DNA from: Acutalibacter sp.
GTDB lineage: Bacteria; Bacillota; Clostridia; Oscillospirales; Acutalibacteraceae
Direction of reading: 5' to 3'
Assembly: GCA_022801475.1 (NCBI GenBank)
Contig: JAAWSH010000026.1
Coordinates: forward strand, 1-11,132
DNA: 11,132 nucleotides
The notes beneath the pieces are model-generated. The model was not told the origin of the DNA. It did no database searches and saw only the letters and a list, made by a program, of their open reading frames with translations. A program made the position numbers and the translations under genes. Below are positions 1-6,895 of the stretch, piece after piece (position 1 is the stretch's first letter; each line of letters starts with the position of its first letter).

Positions 1-699
1 GAGATCTTCGGAGAAGGCTTTTACATGATGGACGTGAGGTGCAAGCGCCTCAGCGAAAGCTACGATATCATTCCCGTCATGGTGTCGGAGAGGCTCATGG
101 ACGTGAGCGCGGCCATCGATGCCCGGGGCGAACTGCTGGCCTATTGGGCGAAAAGGCACCCTGGATATCGCTGGCACCTATACTTGCCGGAAGAAAACCG
201 GGAAGCTATAGCCTATCTGACTGGACGGGGCCACCAGGAGGTATCTCAAGAAAATGTAGATGTGCTTTTGTTTGAGAGCTACACCCTGCGTCCCGCCCAG
301 AAGCAGGTGGTACAGGTGGGCCCAAAAGACTTTTCCCTGTTTCAGCAGGTCCACCAGCTGTTTGAAGGGGATATGTATTGGACCAGCGAACGGATCGCGG
401 AGGCGATGGAGGACTGGGAACTGTTCGCTTGTGTAGAGCAGGAGGTGTACCAGGGAGTGCTGTACTATACCTACTGCAACCGGGGCCAGCGGCCAGACCT
501 GGAGATTTTTGGCATTGATCTCTCCCCACAGGGAACGCTCCAGACGGAAGAGGCTCTTCTAGTGGCCGCGTTAAACCACGCGAAGAATCAAAATGCCCGC
601 AGTATGTACTTCTTTAATGAGGGAGAAATCCACCAAACCGCCCTGGAATTGGGATTCCGCCATGTGACCACAGCACACTATTTTGAGGGGAGCCTCTAA
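1..699 (+). CDS. GNAT-like N-acetyltransferase, 5' end outside the window
   Basis: The frame is open from base 1 with no upstream stop, so the start lies outside the window; the Met at base 25 is only the first ATG visible and has no ribosome site. The 232 visible residues look like two GNAT-type halves. The C-terminal half has the fold's usual order: a strand reading LEIFGID, an acidic helix start (TEEALLVAALNHAKNQ), a strand (ARSMYFF), then ALELGF followed by a last strand with HYFEG. GNAT enzymes transfer an acetyl group from acetyl-CoA to an amine. The classical acetyl-CoA loop (Q/RxxGxG/A) is not evident in the visible part, so activity is uncertain and the substrate cannot be named. Its TAA stop overlaps the tail of the convergent SARP regulator by 4 bp, with no terminator between them. 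The family call is inference from fold pattern. Confidence 0.6.
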   Translation, partial: EIFGEGFYMMDVRCKRLSESYDIIPVMVSERLMDVSAAIDARGELLAYWAKRHPGYRWHLYLPEENREAIAYLTGRGHQEVSQENVDVLLFESYTLRPAQKQVVQVGPKDFSLFQQVHQLFEGDMYWTSERIAEAMEDWELFACVEQEVYQGVLYYTYCNRGQRPDLEIFGIDLSPQGTLQTEEALLVAALNHAKNQNARSMYFFNEGEIHQTALELGFRHVTTAHYFEGSL

Positions 700-1865
700 T
701 CTGGGACAAGCGGGGAGATTACGGTCTGGATCTTTGCCGGGGAGTGTGGGTATTGCCGGGAAAAAGCCCTGCATATCCGGCGGCATACGGTTTGGCTATT
801 TTCAAAGCTGGCTCTGGGAAGCAACAGTACGTATTGACAAACACTGCACTGGGCCATAGCGTCTCCCTGGCGCAGCAAAGGAGGGATCATCTGGCGCAGG
901 TTGTCCATCACCAGGTCCAGGCTGCGGCGGCCAAGGCTCTGGCTGTTTTTGCCGCTGATCGTGAGCACCGCCAAGCAGGCCTCTTCTCCGCTGCGGGCAG
1001 AGTCCCGGGCTTGTAGCTGGTATAGGGCTCGGAACACATCGTATTCACAGCAAAAGGCTCCGGGACGAGTTGCTTCCCTGAGCTGCTCAATAATGCCTGC
1101 CGGGGGCACGGTCTGGTTGTTGACCCGGCTGGCGGCTTTTCGATAAAGGGCTTGGGCCTGGGGCCTAGGCAATGTGCCCAGAGTACGCATAAGCAGCTGG
1201 CTCATGTTTTCATAGAGCCGGGCGGCGGCGGCGGGTTCTTCTAGTTTCATCAAGGCAGCCATGCGGCGGCAGGCCAAATCCTGGTCTAGGGGCGATTCTT
1301 TTAGAGCGGCGGCACATAGGCGGTCCACCTCTTGCCAGCGTCCTGCGGCTTCTAAAAGGGGAAGCGCTTTGTCCACAGTATCTAAATATTGTGATAGCAG
1401 GGCGTCGGCTCTTTCTTTGACCCAGGCGTTTTCCCGCAGCCTGGGGAGAAATCCCCCTGTGAACAGGGCGGCGGCCTCCAGTCCGGCCTGGGGCTGCTGA
1501 GAGCCGGGGATGCACAGGGAGGAAAAGCGGTCTAGGTCCAGTACTAGGGGAATGTGGGGGTTCCAGGCATAGCCTTCCCCTTGGCGAAGGACCAGCTGGC
1601 GTCCTGCACCCTCATAAAGGGGGTCCAGGCAGCTTTTGGCGCGAAAAAATACGGTCTTAATAGCATTGGCCGGATTACTGGACCGCACAGTACCCTGCCA
1701 AAGCAGTTTTTCCAGCTCGGCTAAGGGCACGGTGCGGCCTTTAGCGCAGATGAGATAGGCCAACAGCAGCCAGACTTTTTTCGAGTGGCTGGTACTGTCT
1801 CCCACCGCGGCGCTGCCCCGGCGGATGGTGAAGCCGCCCAGCATTTCTACATGAATTGAGTCCAT
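696..1865 (-). CDS. SARP/AfsR-family transcriptional regulator with GGDEF-like C-terminal domain
   Basis: A 389-residue DNA-binding regulator. Residues about 1-100 form an OmpR-type winged helix (start IHVEMLGGFTIRRG; later KVWLLLAYLICAKGRTVPLAELEKLLW). Residues about 105-245 match the bacterial transcriptional activator domain, a helical TPR-like region (DLDRF, then AAALFTGGFLPRL, AALKESPLDQDLACRRMAALMK, AARLYENMSQLL). Residues about 268-389 resemble a GGDEF fold, but where the active-site loop should lie the sequence is SVCQY (341-345), so it is unlikely to make cyclic-di-GMP. The start at 1865 was chosen over an upstream ATG at 1937 because GGGAGGGG lies 5 nt before it and the promoter sits between the two starts. 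Targets are unknown; the neighbours give no clear regulon. Family assignment is firm, the GGDEF-like reading is inference. Confidence 0.82.
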   Translation of the reverse strand: MDSIHVEMLGGFTIRRGSAAVGDSTSHSKKVWLLLAYLICAKGRTVPLAELEKLLWQGTVRSSNPANAIKTVFFRAKSCLDPLYEGAGRQLVLRQGEGYAWNPHIPLVLDLDRFSSLCIPGSQQPQAGLEAAALFTGGFLPRLRENAWVKERADALLSQYLDTVDKALPLLEAAGRWQEVDRLCAAALKESPLDQDLACRRMAALMKLEEPAAAARLYENMSQLLMRTLGTLPRPQAQALYRKAASRVNNQTVPPAGIIEQLREATRPGAFCCEYDVFRALYQLQARDSARSGEEACLAVLTISGKNSQSLGRRSLDLVMDNLRQMIPPLLRQGDAMAQCSVCQYVLLLPRASFENSQTVCRRICRAFSRQYPHSPAKIQTVISPLVPD

Positions 1866-1887
1866 GGAACCCCTCCCTTTGGGAAAA

Positions 1888-1916
1888 AGCATAGCACAAA
1901 ATAAGGCGTTTTGCAA
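1888..1916 (-). promoter_or_regulatory. sigma-A promoter of the SARP regulator gene
   Basis: On the minus strand TTGCAA (1916-1911) and TATGCT (1893-1888) are separated by exactly 17 bp. Transcription would start near 1880, giving a very short leader of about 15-20 nt that contains the GGGAGGGG ribosome site. This placement excludes the longer start at 1937. Confidence 0.65.
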
Positions 1917-2125
1917 GAGGGGAGAGAACAGGAGCATCCAGCGAAAGGCCCATTAAAGAATGGCTGGTTTATGAATATCCGGTATGTTGTGGAAAAACCC
2001 TGGGTTGGGAGGTAAAGCAGCAGAAGCGGGTGATAATCGAAAGGATTAAGATGGTGGATAACGTCATCGGCGCGTTTGAGTTTGAGGGAGCGCAGGGCAA
2101 TCCTAAACTTTCAAGGCAAGAGTAA
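1895..2125 (+). other. spacer holding an open frame without a convincing start; possible gene remnant
   Basis: Between the SARP gene and the DUF4179 gene lie about 330 bp. The plus strand is open from 1895 to a TAA at 2123-2125. Its best stretch reads WLVYEYP, then LGWEVKQQKRVIIERIK and MVDNVIGAFEFEGAQGNPK, which looks more protein-like than random shadow. The only ATG (2051) has no ribosome site, and the frame runs backwards into the SARP promoter. I do not recognise the family. It may be the tail of a decayed gene or chance. Confidence 0.2.
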
Positions 2126-2128
2126 TAC

Positions 2129-2163
2129 AAAGGCCAGCGCAGCTTAATGCCGCGCCGGCCTTT
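2129..2163 (-). terminator. intrinsic terminator of the sigma/DUF4179 operon
   Basis: A 15-16 bp stem (AAAGGCC...GGCCTTT) with a TTAA loop. Two positions are A/C mismatches when read on the plus strand but become G-U pairs in the minus-strand RNA, so the hairpin fits minus-strand transcription. It lies 34 bp after the DUF4179 stop codon. The U-tract (UUUGUAUU) is weak. Confidence 0.65.
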
Positions 2164-2196
2164 CATGAAAACGCTTTCTTACGTCACGGTTCCATT

Positions 2197-3894
2197 TTAC
2201 TCCGCCTGAGAGCTCACAGCCCCCTCTCCCTCTTCCTCCACGATGCTGTCCACTTGGTCGTTGCGCCTATGGTGGATGGTCACCGCCGGGTCGCTGGTGT
2301 TGGGCTGGTTCCACTCCATGAACTGCTCCACCAGGGTCTCGCCGGTGGCACGGTCGATAATCTTCACCGTGGCCGGGCGGTCCTCGTTAAGGTCCCATAG
2401 CTGTTTAAAGGTTAGGAAATACCTGTTGAGAGGCAGATCATTAAGATAGGTCTCGGTCCAGCTGCCGTCGGGCTGCTGGGTGTATTCCCAGTAGAAGGTG
2501 GAACCCTCTTCCCAGCGGAACTCATCCCGCCTGGTCTCGGCGCTGTCCACCAGCCGCCCATCCTGCCACACCTCTACCTTCAGGTCCCGGTACTCCTCCG
2601 GGGTCAGCACGGATAGACTGTTTTTCCCCACGTTATAGTTGAAATCGGCTACTAGCCAGCCCTCACGCAGGCTTTCCACCGCCTCTACTCCGCAGACGTA
2701 GCTTGCAGAGGGTGTGGGTTTAATGTCCTCCACGGACCCGGCCTCCACCGTGCCGCTCTCAAAGTCGATGAGGAACACCGCCAGCCAGTCTTTGGTATCG
2801 TTTTTGTCGAAAATGCCCAGCACCACCTTGCGGGTCTCCCCGGGCTGAATGCCTCCCATCATCCAGGTCTGGCGCTCACCGCCGTTTTCCAGCTCTTCGG
2901 TATGGCCTGCCCCGGCCACGCCCAGCTCCCGACCGTCGTCGAAGCGGAGGATCCGGACGGGATTGTCATACTGGCCCGCCACGTCAAAGACGAAGGTAGA
3001 GCCCGCCGGACCGGCCTCCGCAGAGACGAAGGTGATGCCGTTCTGCTCCAGTTCGCCCTCTATCCGGCGCACCTGGGCCTGGTTCTTCTCCACCGTAAAG
3101 GAGAGCTGATAGGGGGTGTTGTTCAGCTGCTGGGTACCGATGTACTTGCCCTCGGTTTCTGGGTCGCTGAGGTACTCTTCCACCCCCTGGCAGCACAGGG
3201 TGATCTCCAGGCTGTCCTGGTCCTGGTACTTCTCCGGCACCCGGAAGCCCTGCTGGGAGATGTACTTGCCGTTCTCCACCTGCTGCCACCAGCCGTAGGC
3301 CGTGGTCTCGTTAAAGCCCTGGGCGGTCTTGTGTCCGCCGTTCTCCGTGTCCAAAGAGAGCTGGGGTTCGCCGTTGATCAGCACATTATAGTAGTCTCCC
3401 CAGGGGTTGGTGTAGATAGTGGGCCCGGCGTCCAGGTCCATCACCAGCCCGGCGTAGACGTACACGCCGTCGTAGTACACCTGGTCCACGCTGATGGTAA
3501 AGGGCTTCTGCCCCAGGCCCCCGGCGGGCACCTGGACGCTGTCCTCTCCGGCGGACACCGCGTAGTTTGCCAGGCCCGCCTGGGTCTGCCACAGGTTGTT
3601 GCCGCTCACGCCCCGGTTAAAGCTCTCGAACACCCCGCCGATAAAGGGCAGGCTCTCGGCCAGGGCCGGGTTTACTCCGTTCAGCCCCAGCAGCGCCCCA
3701 CAGACCACCATTAGGCTGGCCGCAGTGGCGCAGGTCCGTTTCAGCCAAGGAGGCATGACAAAGGGATATTTGCTTCCCGCCCCTTGTTCAGGCAGCTCGG
3801 CGTATACCTGGCGCAGGCGGTCCTCTACTACTTGGGGGATATGGTCCAACTCCAGCTGGGCCCGTACCATCATTTCATACTCATTTCGCTTCAC
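2197..3894 (-). CDS. DUF4179 domain-containing membrane protein, probable anti-sigma factor
   Basis: A 565-residue single-pass membrane protein. Residues 1-50 are a short charged cytoplasmic head (EMMVRAQLELDHIPQVVEDRLRQVYAEL), the part expected to hold the sigma factor. Residues about 53-72 are one hydrophobic segment (ATAASLMVVCGALLGL). The DUF4179 signature follows at once (GVNPALAESLPFIGGVFESFNRG, 73-95). The remaining ~470 residues are predicted outside the cell as beta-rich domains, the second half resembling the DUF5643-type region often found in these proteins. Translation starts with GTG, 9 nt after GGAGG; the start overlaps the sigma gene's stop by 14 nt, implying translational coupling. 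In this family the protein next to an ECF sigma is usually taken to sequester it until an envelope signal arrives. The signal here is unknown. Domain call firm, anti-sigma role inferred from context. Confidence 0.85.
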   Translation of the reverse strand: MKRNEYEMMVRAQLELDHIPQVVEDRLRQVYAELPEQGAGSKYPFVMPPWLKRTCATAASLMVVCGALLGLNGVNPALAESLPFIGGVFESFNRGVSGNNLWQTQAGLANYAVSAGEDSVQVPAGGLGQKPFTISVDQVYYDGVYVYAGLVMDLDAGPTIYTNPWGDYYNVLINGEPQLSLDTENGGHKTAQGFNETTAYGWWQQVENGKYISQQGFRVPEKYQDQDSLEITLCCQGVEEYLSDPETEGKYIGTQQLNNTPYQLSFTVEKNQAQVRRIEGELEQNGITFVSAEAGPAGSTFVFDVAGQYDNPVRILRFDDGRELGVAGAGHTEELENGGERQTWMMGGIQPGETRKVVLGIFDKNDTKDWLAVFLIDFESGTVEAGSVEDIKPTPSASYVCGVEAVESLREGWLVADFNYNVGKNSLSVLTPEEYRDLKVEVWQDGRLVDSAETRRDEFRWEEGSTFYWEYTQQPDGSWTETYLNDLPLNRYFLTFKQLWDLNEDRPATVKIIDRATGETLVEQFMEWNQPNTSDPAVTIHHRRNDQVDSIVEEEGEGAVSSQAE

Positions 3895-4420
3895 AGGTTT
3901 TCTCCTCCCTCTCTAAATAAATTTTTTGCAGCCGCTCCCGGCTACGCATAAGCCGGGACTTGACCGCGCCCTCCTTCACGCCCATGATTCCGGCAATCTC
4001 CTTCACCTTGAACCCGTCTATATAGTATAGGGTCAGCACCAAGCGGTCGTTTTCGGCCAGGGCGTTCAGGCTTTCCCGCACGTCTAGGGACCGGTCCAAG
4101 CTTTGGTCGGGGTTATGGCTATCCTCGGGCAGCTGGTCGAAAGACACCAGCCGCCGGTTCTGCCGGAGAATGTCATAGCTGTTATAGATGAGAATCCGCG
4201 TCAGCCAGGTCTTAAAGTATTTGGGCTGACGCAGGGTATACAGTTTACTAAAAGCCTCCATCACGGTTTCGGCCACTGCGTCGGCTACGTCCTCCTGGTT
4301 GTGGAGAATGGCCATGGCCGCTCGGGTCAGGGCGTGCTTGTGGGCCTCCATCAGGCGGATAAACGCCTGCTTATCGCCCGCCTGGGCCCGGCGCACCAGT
4401 TTTTCTGTAGAATCCGGCAT
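3881..4420 (-). CDS. ECF-family RNA polymerase sigma factor (SigV/SigW-like)
   Basis: At 179 residues this is typical for an ECF sigma factor, which directs RNA polymerase to envelope-stress promoters. Region 2 spans about residues 16-90 (AFIRLMEAHKHALTRAAMAIL; EDVADAVAETVMEAFSKL; YFKTWLTRILIYNSYDILRQNRR), covering core binding and -10 recognition. Region 4 spans about 115-170 with the -35-binding helix-turn-helix (VKEIAGIMGVKEGAVKSRLMRSRERL). There is no region 1.1 or 3. The ATG at 4420 has AAAGGTGG about 9 nt upstream. It is the first gene of a two-gene unit with the DUF4179 protein, its likely inhibitor. An ECF-style promoter sits 52-81 bp upstream, so autoregulation is likely. The exact ECF subgroup cannot be assigned by eye. 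Confidence 0.93.
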   Translation of the reverse strand: MPDSTEKLVRRAQAGDKQAFIRLMEAHKHALTRAAMAILHNQEDVADAVAETVMEAFSKLYTLRQPKYFKTWLTRILIYNSYDILRQNRRLVSFDQLPEDSHNPDQSLDRSLDVRESLNALAENDRLVLTLYYIDGFKVKEIAGIMGVKEGAVKSRLMRSRERLQKIYLEREEKTCEAK

Positions 4421-4465
4421 GGGTCATCCCACCTTTCGCAAATAGAATCGCTGTAAAACGTCTTA

Positions 4466-4499
4466 CAACCATTAGGCGGAGGAGGGCAGGAAATGGTTG
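4466..4499. repeat. perfect 8-bp inverted repeat enclosing the ECF promoter
   Basis: CAACCATT (4466-4473) and AATGGTTG (4492-4499) are exact reverse complements separated by 18 bp. One arm covers most of the -35 element, the other abuts and overlaps the -10. It could be an operator, or a second, oppositely oriented -35-like box. Confidence 0.55.
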
Positions 4500-4501
4500 C
4501 A
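4472..4501 (-). promoter_or_regulatory. putative ECF sigma-dependent autoregulatory promoter
   Basis: Minus-strand TGCAACC (4501-4495) and CGCCTAA (4478-4472) are spaced by 16 bp. The AAC-containing -35 followed by a CGxC-type -10 is the usual ECF layout. No sigma-A TTGACA/TATAAT pair is visible between 4421 and 4560. It lies just upstream of the ECF sigma gene, fitting positive feedback. Confidence 0.6.
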
Positions 4502-4650
4502 GGGAGGGAGAAGAATTTTTTAAAAAAAGGAACGCAAAACCAGAAGAAGGTCCAGGGCGAGTGTTCCCGCACTGACTGGCGGCTGTGGGCTCTTGCCCGT
4601 ATCACACAAAGGATGACCTTCTTCCCGTCTGTCCTTCCGTGCCTGTGGGG

Positions 4651-4689
4651 AAAAAGATAGTTGGCCGTTCCCCGCGGGAGAACAGCCAA
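4651..4689 (-). terminator. intrinsic terminator of the esterase-like gene
   Basis: A 12-13 bp stem (TTGGC...GCCAA, 4661-4689) with a four-base loop (CGCG) lies 10 bp after the hydrolase stop. Two U-G pairs make it continuous only in the minus-strand RNA. It is followed on that strand by CTATCTTTTT. Confidence 0.75.
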
Positions 4690-4699
4690 CCCAGATTTG

Positions 4700-5683
4700 T
4701 TATAGGACACTCTCCAGCCAAGCCTCTGCCAGCTTGGGCCACACCCGGACAATGGAGCAGTCTCTCTCCTGCTTGGCCTTTGCCGAAGGGTCGGGCTCGC
4801 CGGGCGGGGCAAACCACCCCTCCATAGCATCGGGGGACACCCCCGCCACCTCTTTAGCCCGCACTTTCTCCCGCAGCTTTTCCAGGGGCTCCAGGGTGTA
4901 GCGGGGGCCGTAGTCATCCCGCAGCCATGCGTCGTCCGCCAAAGCCAGCCCGTGCTGGCCGCTGGTAAATACATGGTGGGCAAAAGGCACCCCTACCGCC
5001 TTGCAAGCCTGGGCAAAGAGATAGCTGTTTTCCACGGGTACGCAATCGTCCTCTGCGGTCTGCCACAAAAAACAGGGCGGGGTGTCTGGGGTAACGTGCT
5101 TTTCCAGAGACATATAGTCTAGCTGATCCGTCGAAGCATCCGCACCCAGCAGAGCGATGAAGGAGCCTTCATGGGCCAGCTTGCCGGCACTGTAGGGGGA
5201 GGCGATCACTGGATAGCTGAGAATAGCCGCATCCGGTCGGTTGGAAAAGGCGCCGGTGGCTGGGTCTGGGTCGGCAATGTCATTATAATGCACACAAAGG
5301 CTGGCACACAGATGGCCTCCGGCGGAAAAGCCGCAAATGGCCAGCCGGTCTTTATCTATAGAGAAGGATTCACTATTTTTGCGGATAAACCGCACCGCCC
5401 GGGAAATGTCCCGCAAGGGCTGAAGCCCCAGGGGATGGGTACTTATGGGGTTCACGGTGTAGGTAAGAACAAAGGCGTTGTAGCCCGCGTTGTAGAATTC
5501 CGTAGCCACGGGACCGCCCTCAGAGGGGGCTACAAAGCAGTAGCCGCCGCCAGGCACCACCAGCATGGCCGGACGGGCCGCGCCTTCGGGATGAATATAG
5601 CTTGTAAGAAAAGGCGTAAAGCCTGCCGCTAGGGGATAGGCGTACTCCTCTGGCGACCAGAGGATATGTTTGGTGTATTCCAT
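4700..5683 (-). CDS. alpha/beta hydrolase, acetyl-xylan-esterase/carboxylesterase-like
   Basis: A 327-residue serine hydrolase without signal peptide or membrane segment, so probably cytoplasmic. The oxyanion-hole segment is VVPGGGYCFVAPSEGGPVA (42-60). The nucleophile elbow is CGFSAGG with Ser120. The acid is Asp212 or Asp213 in AEDDCVPVENS, and His244 in SGQHG completes the triad. The PGGGY...EGGPVA form and D-x-x-VPVENS are typical of the acetylesterase/BD-FAE-like group, which often removes acetyl groups from xylan oligomers. The substrate is not fixed by sequence, and no xylanase or sugar transporter is next door. The start at 5683 has AAAGGAG about 10 nt upstream and lies downstream of a strong promoter; the ATG at 5836 lies upstream of that promoter and is rejected. 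It is a single-gene unit with its own terminator. Confidence 0.88.
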   Translation of the reverse strand: MEYTKHILWSPEEYAYPLAAGFTPFLTSYIHPEGAARPAMLVVPGGGYCFVAPSEGGPVATEFYNAGYNAFVLTYTVNPISTHPLGLQPLRDISRAVRFIRKNSESFSIDKDRLAICGFSAGGHLCASLCVHYNDIADPDPATGAFSNRPDAAILSYPVIASPYSAGKLAHEGSFIALLGADASTDQLDYMSLEKHVTPDTPPCFLWQTAEDDCVPVENSYLFAQACKAVGVPFAHHVFTSGQHGLALADDAWLRDDYGPRYTLEPLEKLREKVRAKEVAGVSPDAMEGWFAPPGEPDPSAKAKQERDCSIVRVWPKLAEAWLESVL

Positions 5684-5714
5684 AAAAGTAAGGCTCCTTT
5701 CAGGGGTTTTGTCT

Positions 5715-5743
5715 ATTATAATGCGAATTTCACGGAAGTGCAA
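5715..5743 (-). promoter_or_regulatory. sigma-A promoter of the hydrolase gene
   Basis: Minus-strand TTGCAC (5743-5738) and TATAAT (5720-5715) are spaced by 17 bp. The predicted start near 5708 gives a leader of about 25 nt ahead of the ATG at 5683. Confidence 0.75.
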
Positions 5744-6240
5744 GGCCCGTTTTGTAGAGCCATACCAAGTTCGTACATTGTTTCGTCTTTTCGCTAGCTT
5801 TAAGGCTATCCTGTGTGCATCGGCCGTTCTCTGCAAAGTAAGCCGTTAGCTGCTCCGGTTCGTAAACATGGACCATTTTGCTGGAAATATTAGCTCTGCA
5901 ATGCGTCTTTTAGCCTGTGCCAGCGCCTTGGGCCACAGGCTCAGTTCCGGCGTCAGCTAGATAAAGCCACATATCGTGTTGCAGTAGCTGCAAGACATTT
6001 GACGGTCTGTGGCGGCCCCAGGCTGTCCACATTTGGAGAATTTTTGTAGGATATCCGCTGCTTTCTAAACCTATCACCCAGTATTCCATGTCCTTGAGGT
6101 TTTTTATATAATCCATCAAGTGGGATGATGCAGAGGGGTTCGCCGGAGCGTCTCTTGACAAACATTTCGTTAAGTAGGTTTCTTTTGTAGAAAAAGGATG
6201 CAGGCGTATGTTGTTACAGTGCAACAATTTTGTCGCTTGG
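5744..6240 (-). pseudogene. probable decayed coding sequence, family unknown
   Basis: About 500 bp with no intact gene. On the minus strand there are three protein-like pieces in shifted or interrupted frames. The first is MFVKRRSGEPLCIIPLDG from 6165. The second, in another frame, is NLKDMEYWVIGLESSGYPTK and onward to a TAA at 5910-5912. After that stop, in the same frame, an ATG at 5876 begins MVHVYEPEQLTAYFAENG and ends in TGA near the hydrolase promoter. None has a good ribosome site. The pattern suits a gene broken by a frameshift and a stop, but I do not recognise it, and chance open frames are possible. Limits are approximate. Confidence 0.25.
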
Positions 6241-6245
6241 GAAAG

Positions 6246-6293
6246 CAAAAAACCCAGCGGCCAAATTTTGTTAAATCAATTTGACCGCTGGGT
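6246..6293 (-). terminator. strong intrinsic terminator of the XRE gene
   Basis: Arms 6252-6267 and 6278-6293 form a 16-bp stem with a 10-nt loop. The single mismatch on the plus strand becomes a G-U pair in the minus-strand RNA. A run of six T follows on the minus strand. It lies 27 bp after the XRE stop. Confidence 0.9.
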
Positions 6294-6320
6294 GATGTTG
6301 TATCTGAATAATTTTATTCT

Positions 6321-6824
6321 TTACTTCCATGTGAAGAAAAGTCCAATGACTGCACCAATCAGGATAATCGGTGCTACTCTGATAAACAGCCATTCAAATG
6401 AGTGGAACGCTACCCCGAGAACGGTGGTTTCGGGGTCACTATAATCCCAACCCAAGTAAGGACTTTCTATTGCCAGTAAAATTGCAAAAATAGCTACTAT
6501 AAATACGCATAATGAGATGAGAAACCAACTCAGAATTCTTTTTCTCGTGGTTTTTCTCCGTGCCAGTTGTAGATTTATCACCTCCAGCTTTGCGGAAATT
6601 GCCTTTATGTCATCAACTTCCGACTCAATGACCCTTTCTCCAAGCAAGGTACTCACGGGCATTTCAAATACTTCTGATAGGGAGATCAACATATCAGAGT
6701 CGGGAACGGACAATCCTTGCTCCCATTTAGAAATTGTTTGCCGCACCACGTTCAGCTTGACAGCAAGCTCTTGCTGCGAAAGTCCTTTTGATTTTCTGAT
6801 TGCTTTAATATTTTCGTTGAGCAT
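6321..6824 (-). CDS. XRE-family helix-turn-helix regulator with two C-terminal membrane segments
   Basis: A 167-residue protein. Residues 4-62 are a classical XRE helix-turn-helix (IKAIRKSKGLSQQELAVKLNVVRQTISKWEQG, then VPDSDMLISLSEVFEMPVSTLLG). Residues 63-97 form a charged linker, and two hydrophobic segments follow at about 98-119 (ILSWFLISLCVFIVAIFAILLA) and 146-165 (WLFIRVAPIILIGAVIGLFF). This HTH-plus-membrane form is common in Firmicutes; it is thought to tether a repressor to the membrane, but a sensed signal is not known here. The start at 6824 has AAAGGTGG 9 nt upstream; the upstream ATG at 6893 falls inside the promoter and is rejected. It is a single-gene unit with strong promoter and terminator. 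The gene is visibly A+T-richer than its neighbours, suggesting separate acquisition. Confidence 0.88.
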   Translation of the reverse strand: MLNENIKAIRKSKGLSQQELAVKLNVVRQTISKWEQGLSVPDSDMLISLSEVFEMPVSTLLGERVIESEVDDIKAISAKLEVINLQLARRKTTRKRILSWFLISLCVFIVAIFAILLAIESPYLGWDYSDPETTVLGVAFHSFEWLFIRVAPIILIGAVIGLFFTWK

Positions 6825-6860
6825 GAGGGGTAGCCACCTTTCTTTCGGTTGTTTACCCCT

Positions 6861-6889
6861 ATTATAGGCAGAACTGCCCGTTGCCACAA
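6861..6889 (-). promoter_or_regulatory. promoter of the XRE gene
   Basis: Minus-strand TTGTGG (6889-6884) and TATAAT (6866-6861) are spaced by 17 bp. Transcription would begin near 6854, about 30 nt before the start codon. Confidence 0.65.
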
Positions 6890-6895
6890 GCAACG
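6879..6895. promoter_or_regulatory. candidate operator overlapping the XRE promoter -35
   Basis: CGTTGC-CACAA-GCAACG is a perfect 6-bp inverted repeat with a 5-bp centre, and the -35 box lies in its middle. The size and position fit binding of a dimeric XRE repressor and so autoregulation. This is inference from symmetry alone. Confidence 0.45.

Noticed and set aside
2902-3714. 270-codon plus-strand open frame inside the DUF4179 gene
   Set aside because: It lies antisense to a well-supported gene of clear family, has no ribosome site and is rich in Val/Leu/Gly from high-GC antisense reading.
4493-4660. 55-codon plus-strand frame starting ATGGTTGCA
   Set aside because: Its start lies inside the ECF promoter and its end runs into the hydrolase terminator; the product is simple Lys/Gln-rich sequence.
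4351-4983. 210-codon minus-strand frame across the hydrolase tail and sigma start
   Set aside because: It crosses the hydrolase terminator and the ECF promoter and is out of frame with both recognised proteins.
5684-5836. Longer N-terminus for the hydrolase from the ATG at 5836
   Set aside because: The extension would span the TTGCAC/TATAAT promoter, and the inner ATG at 5683 has a good ribosome site and begins where family similarity begins.
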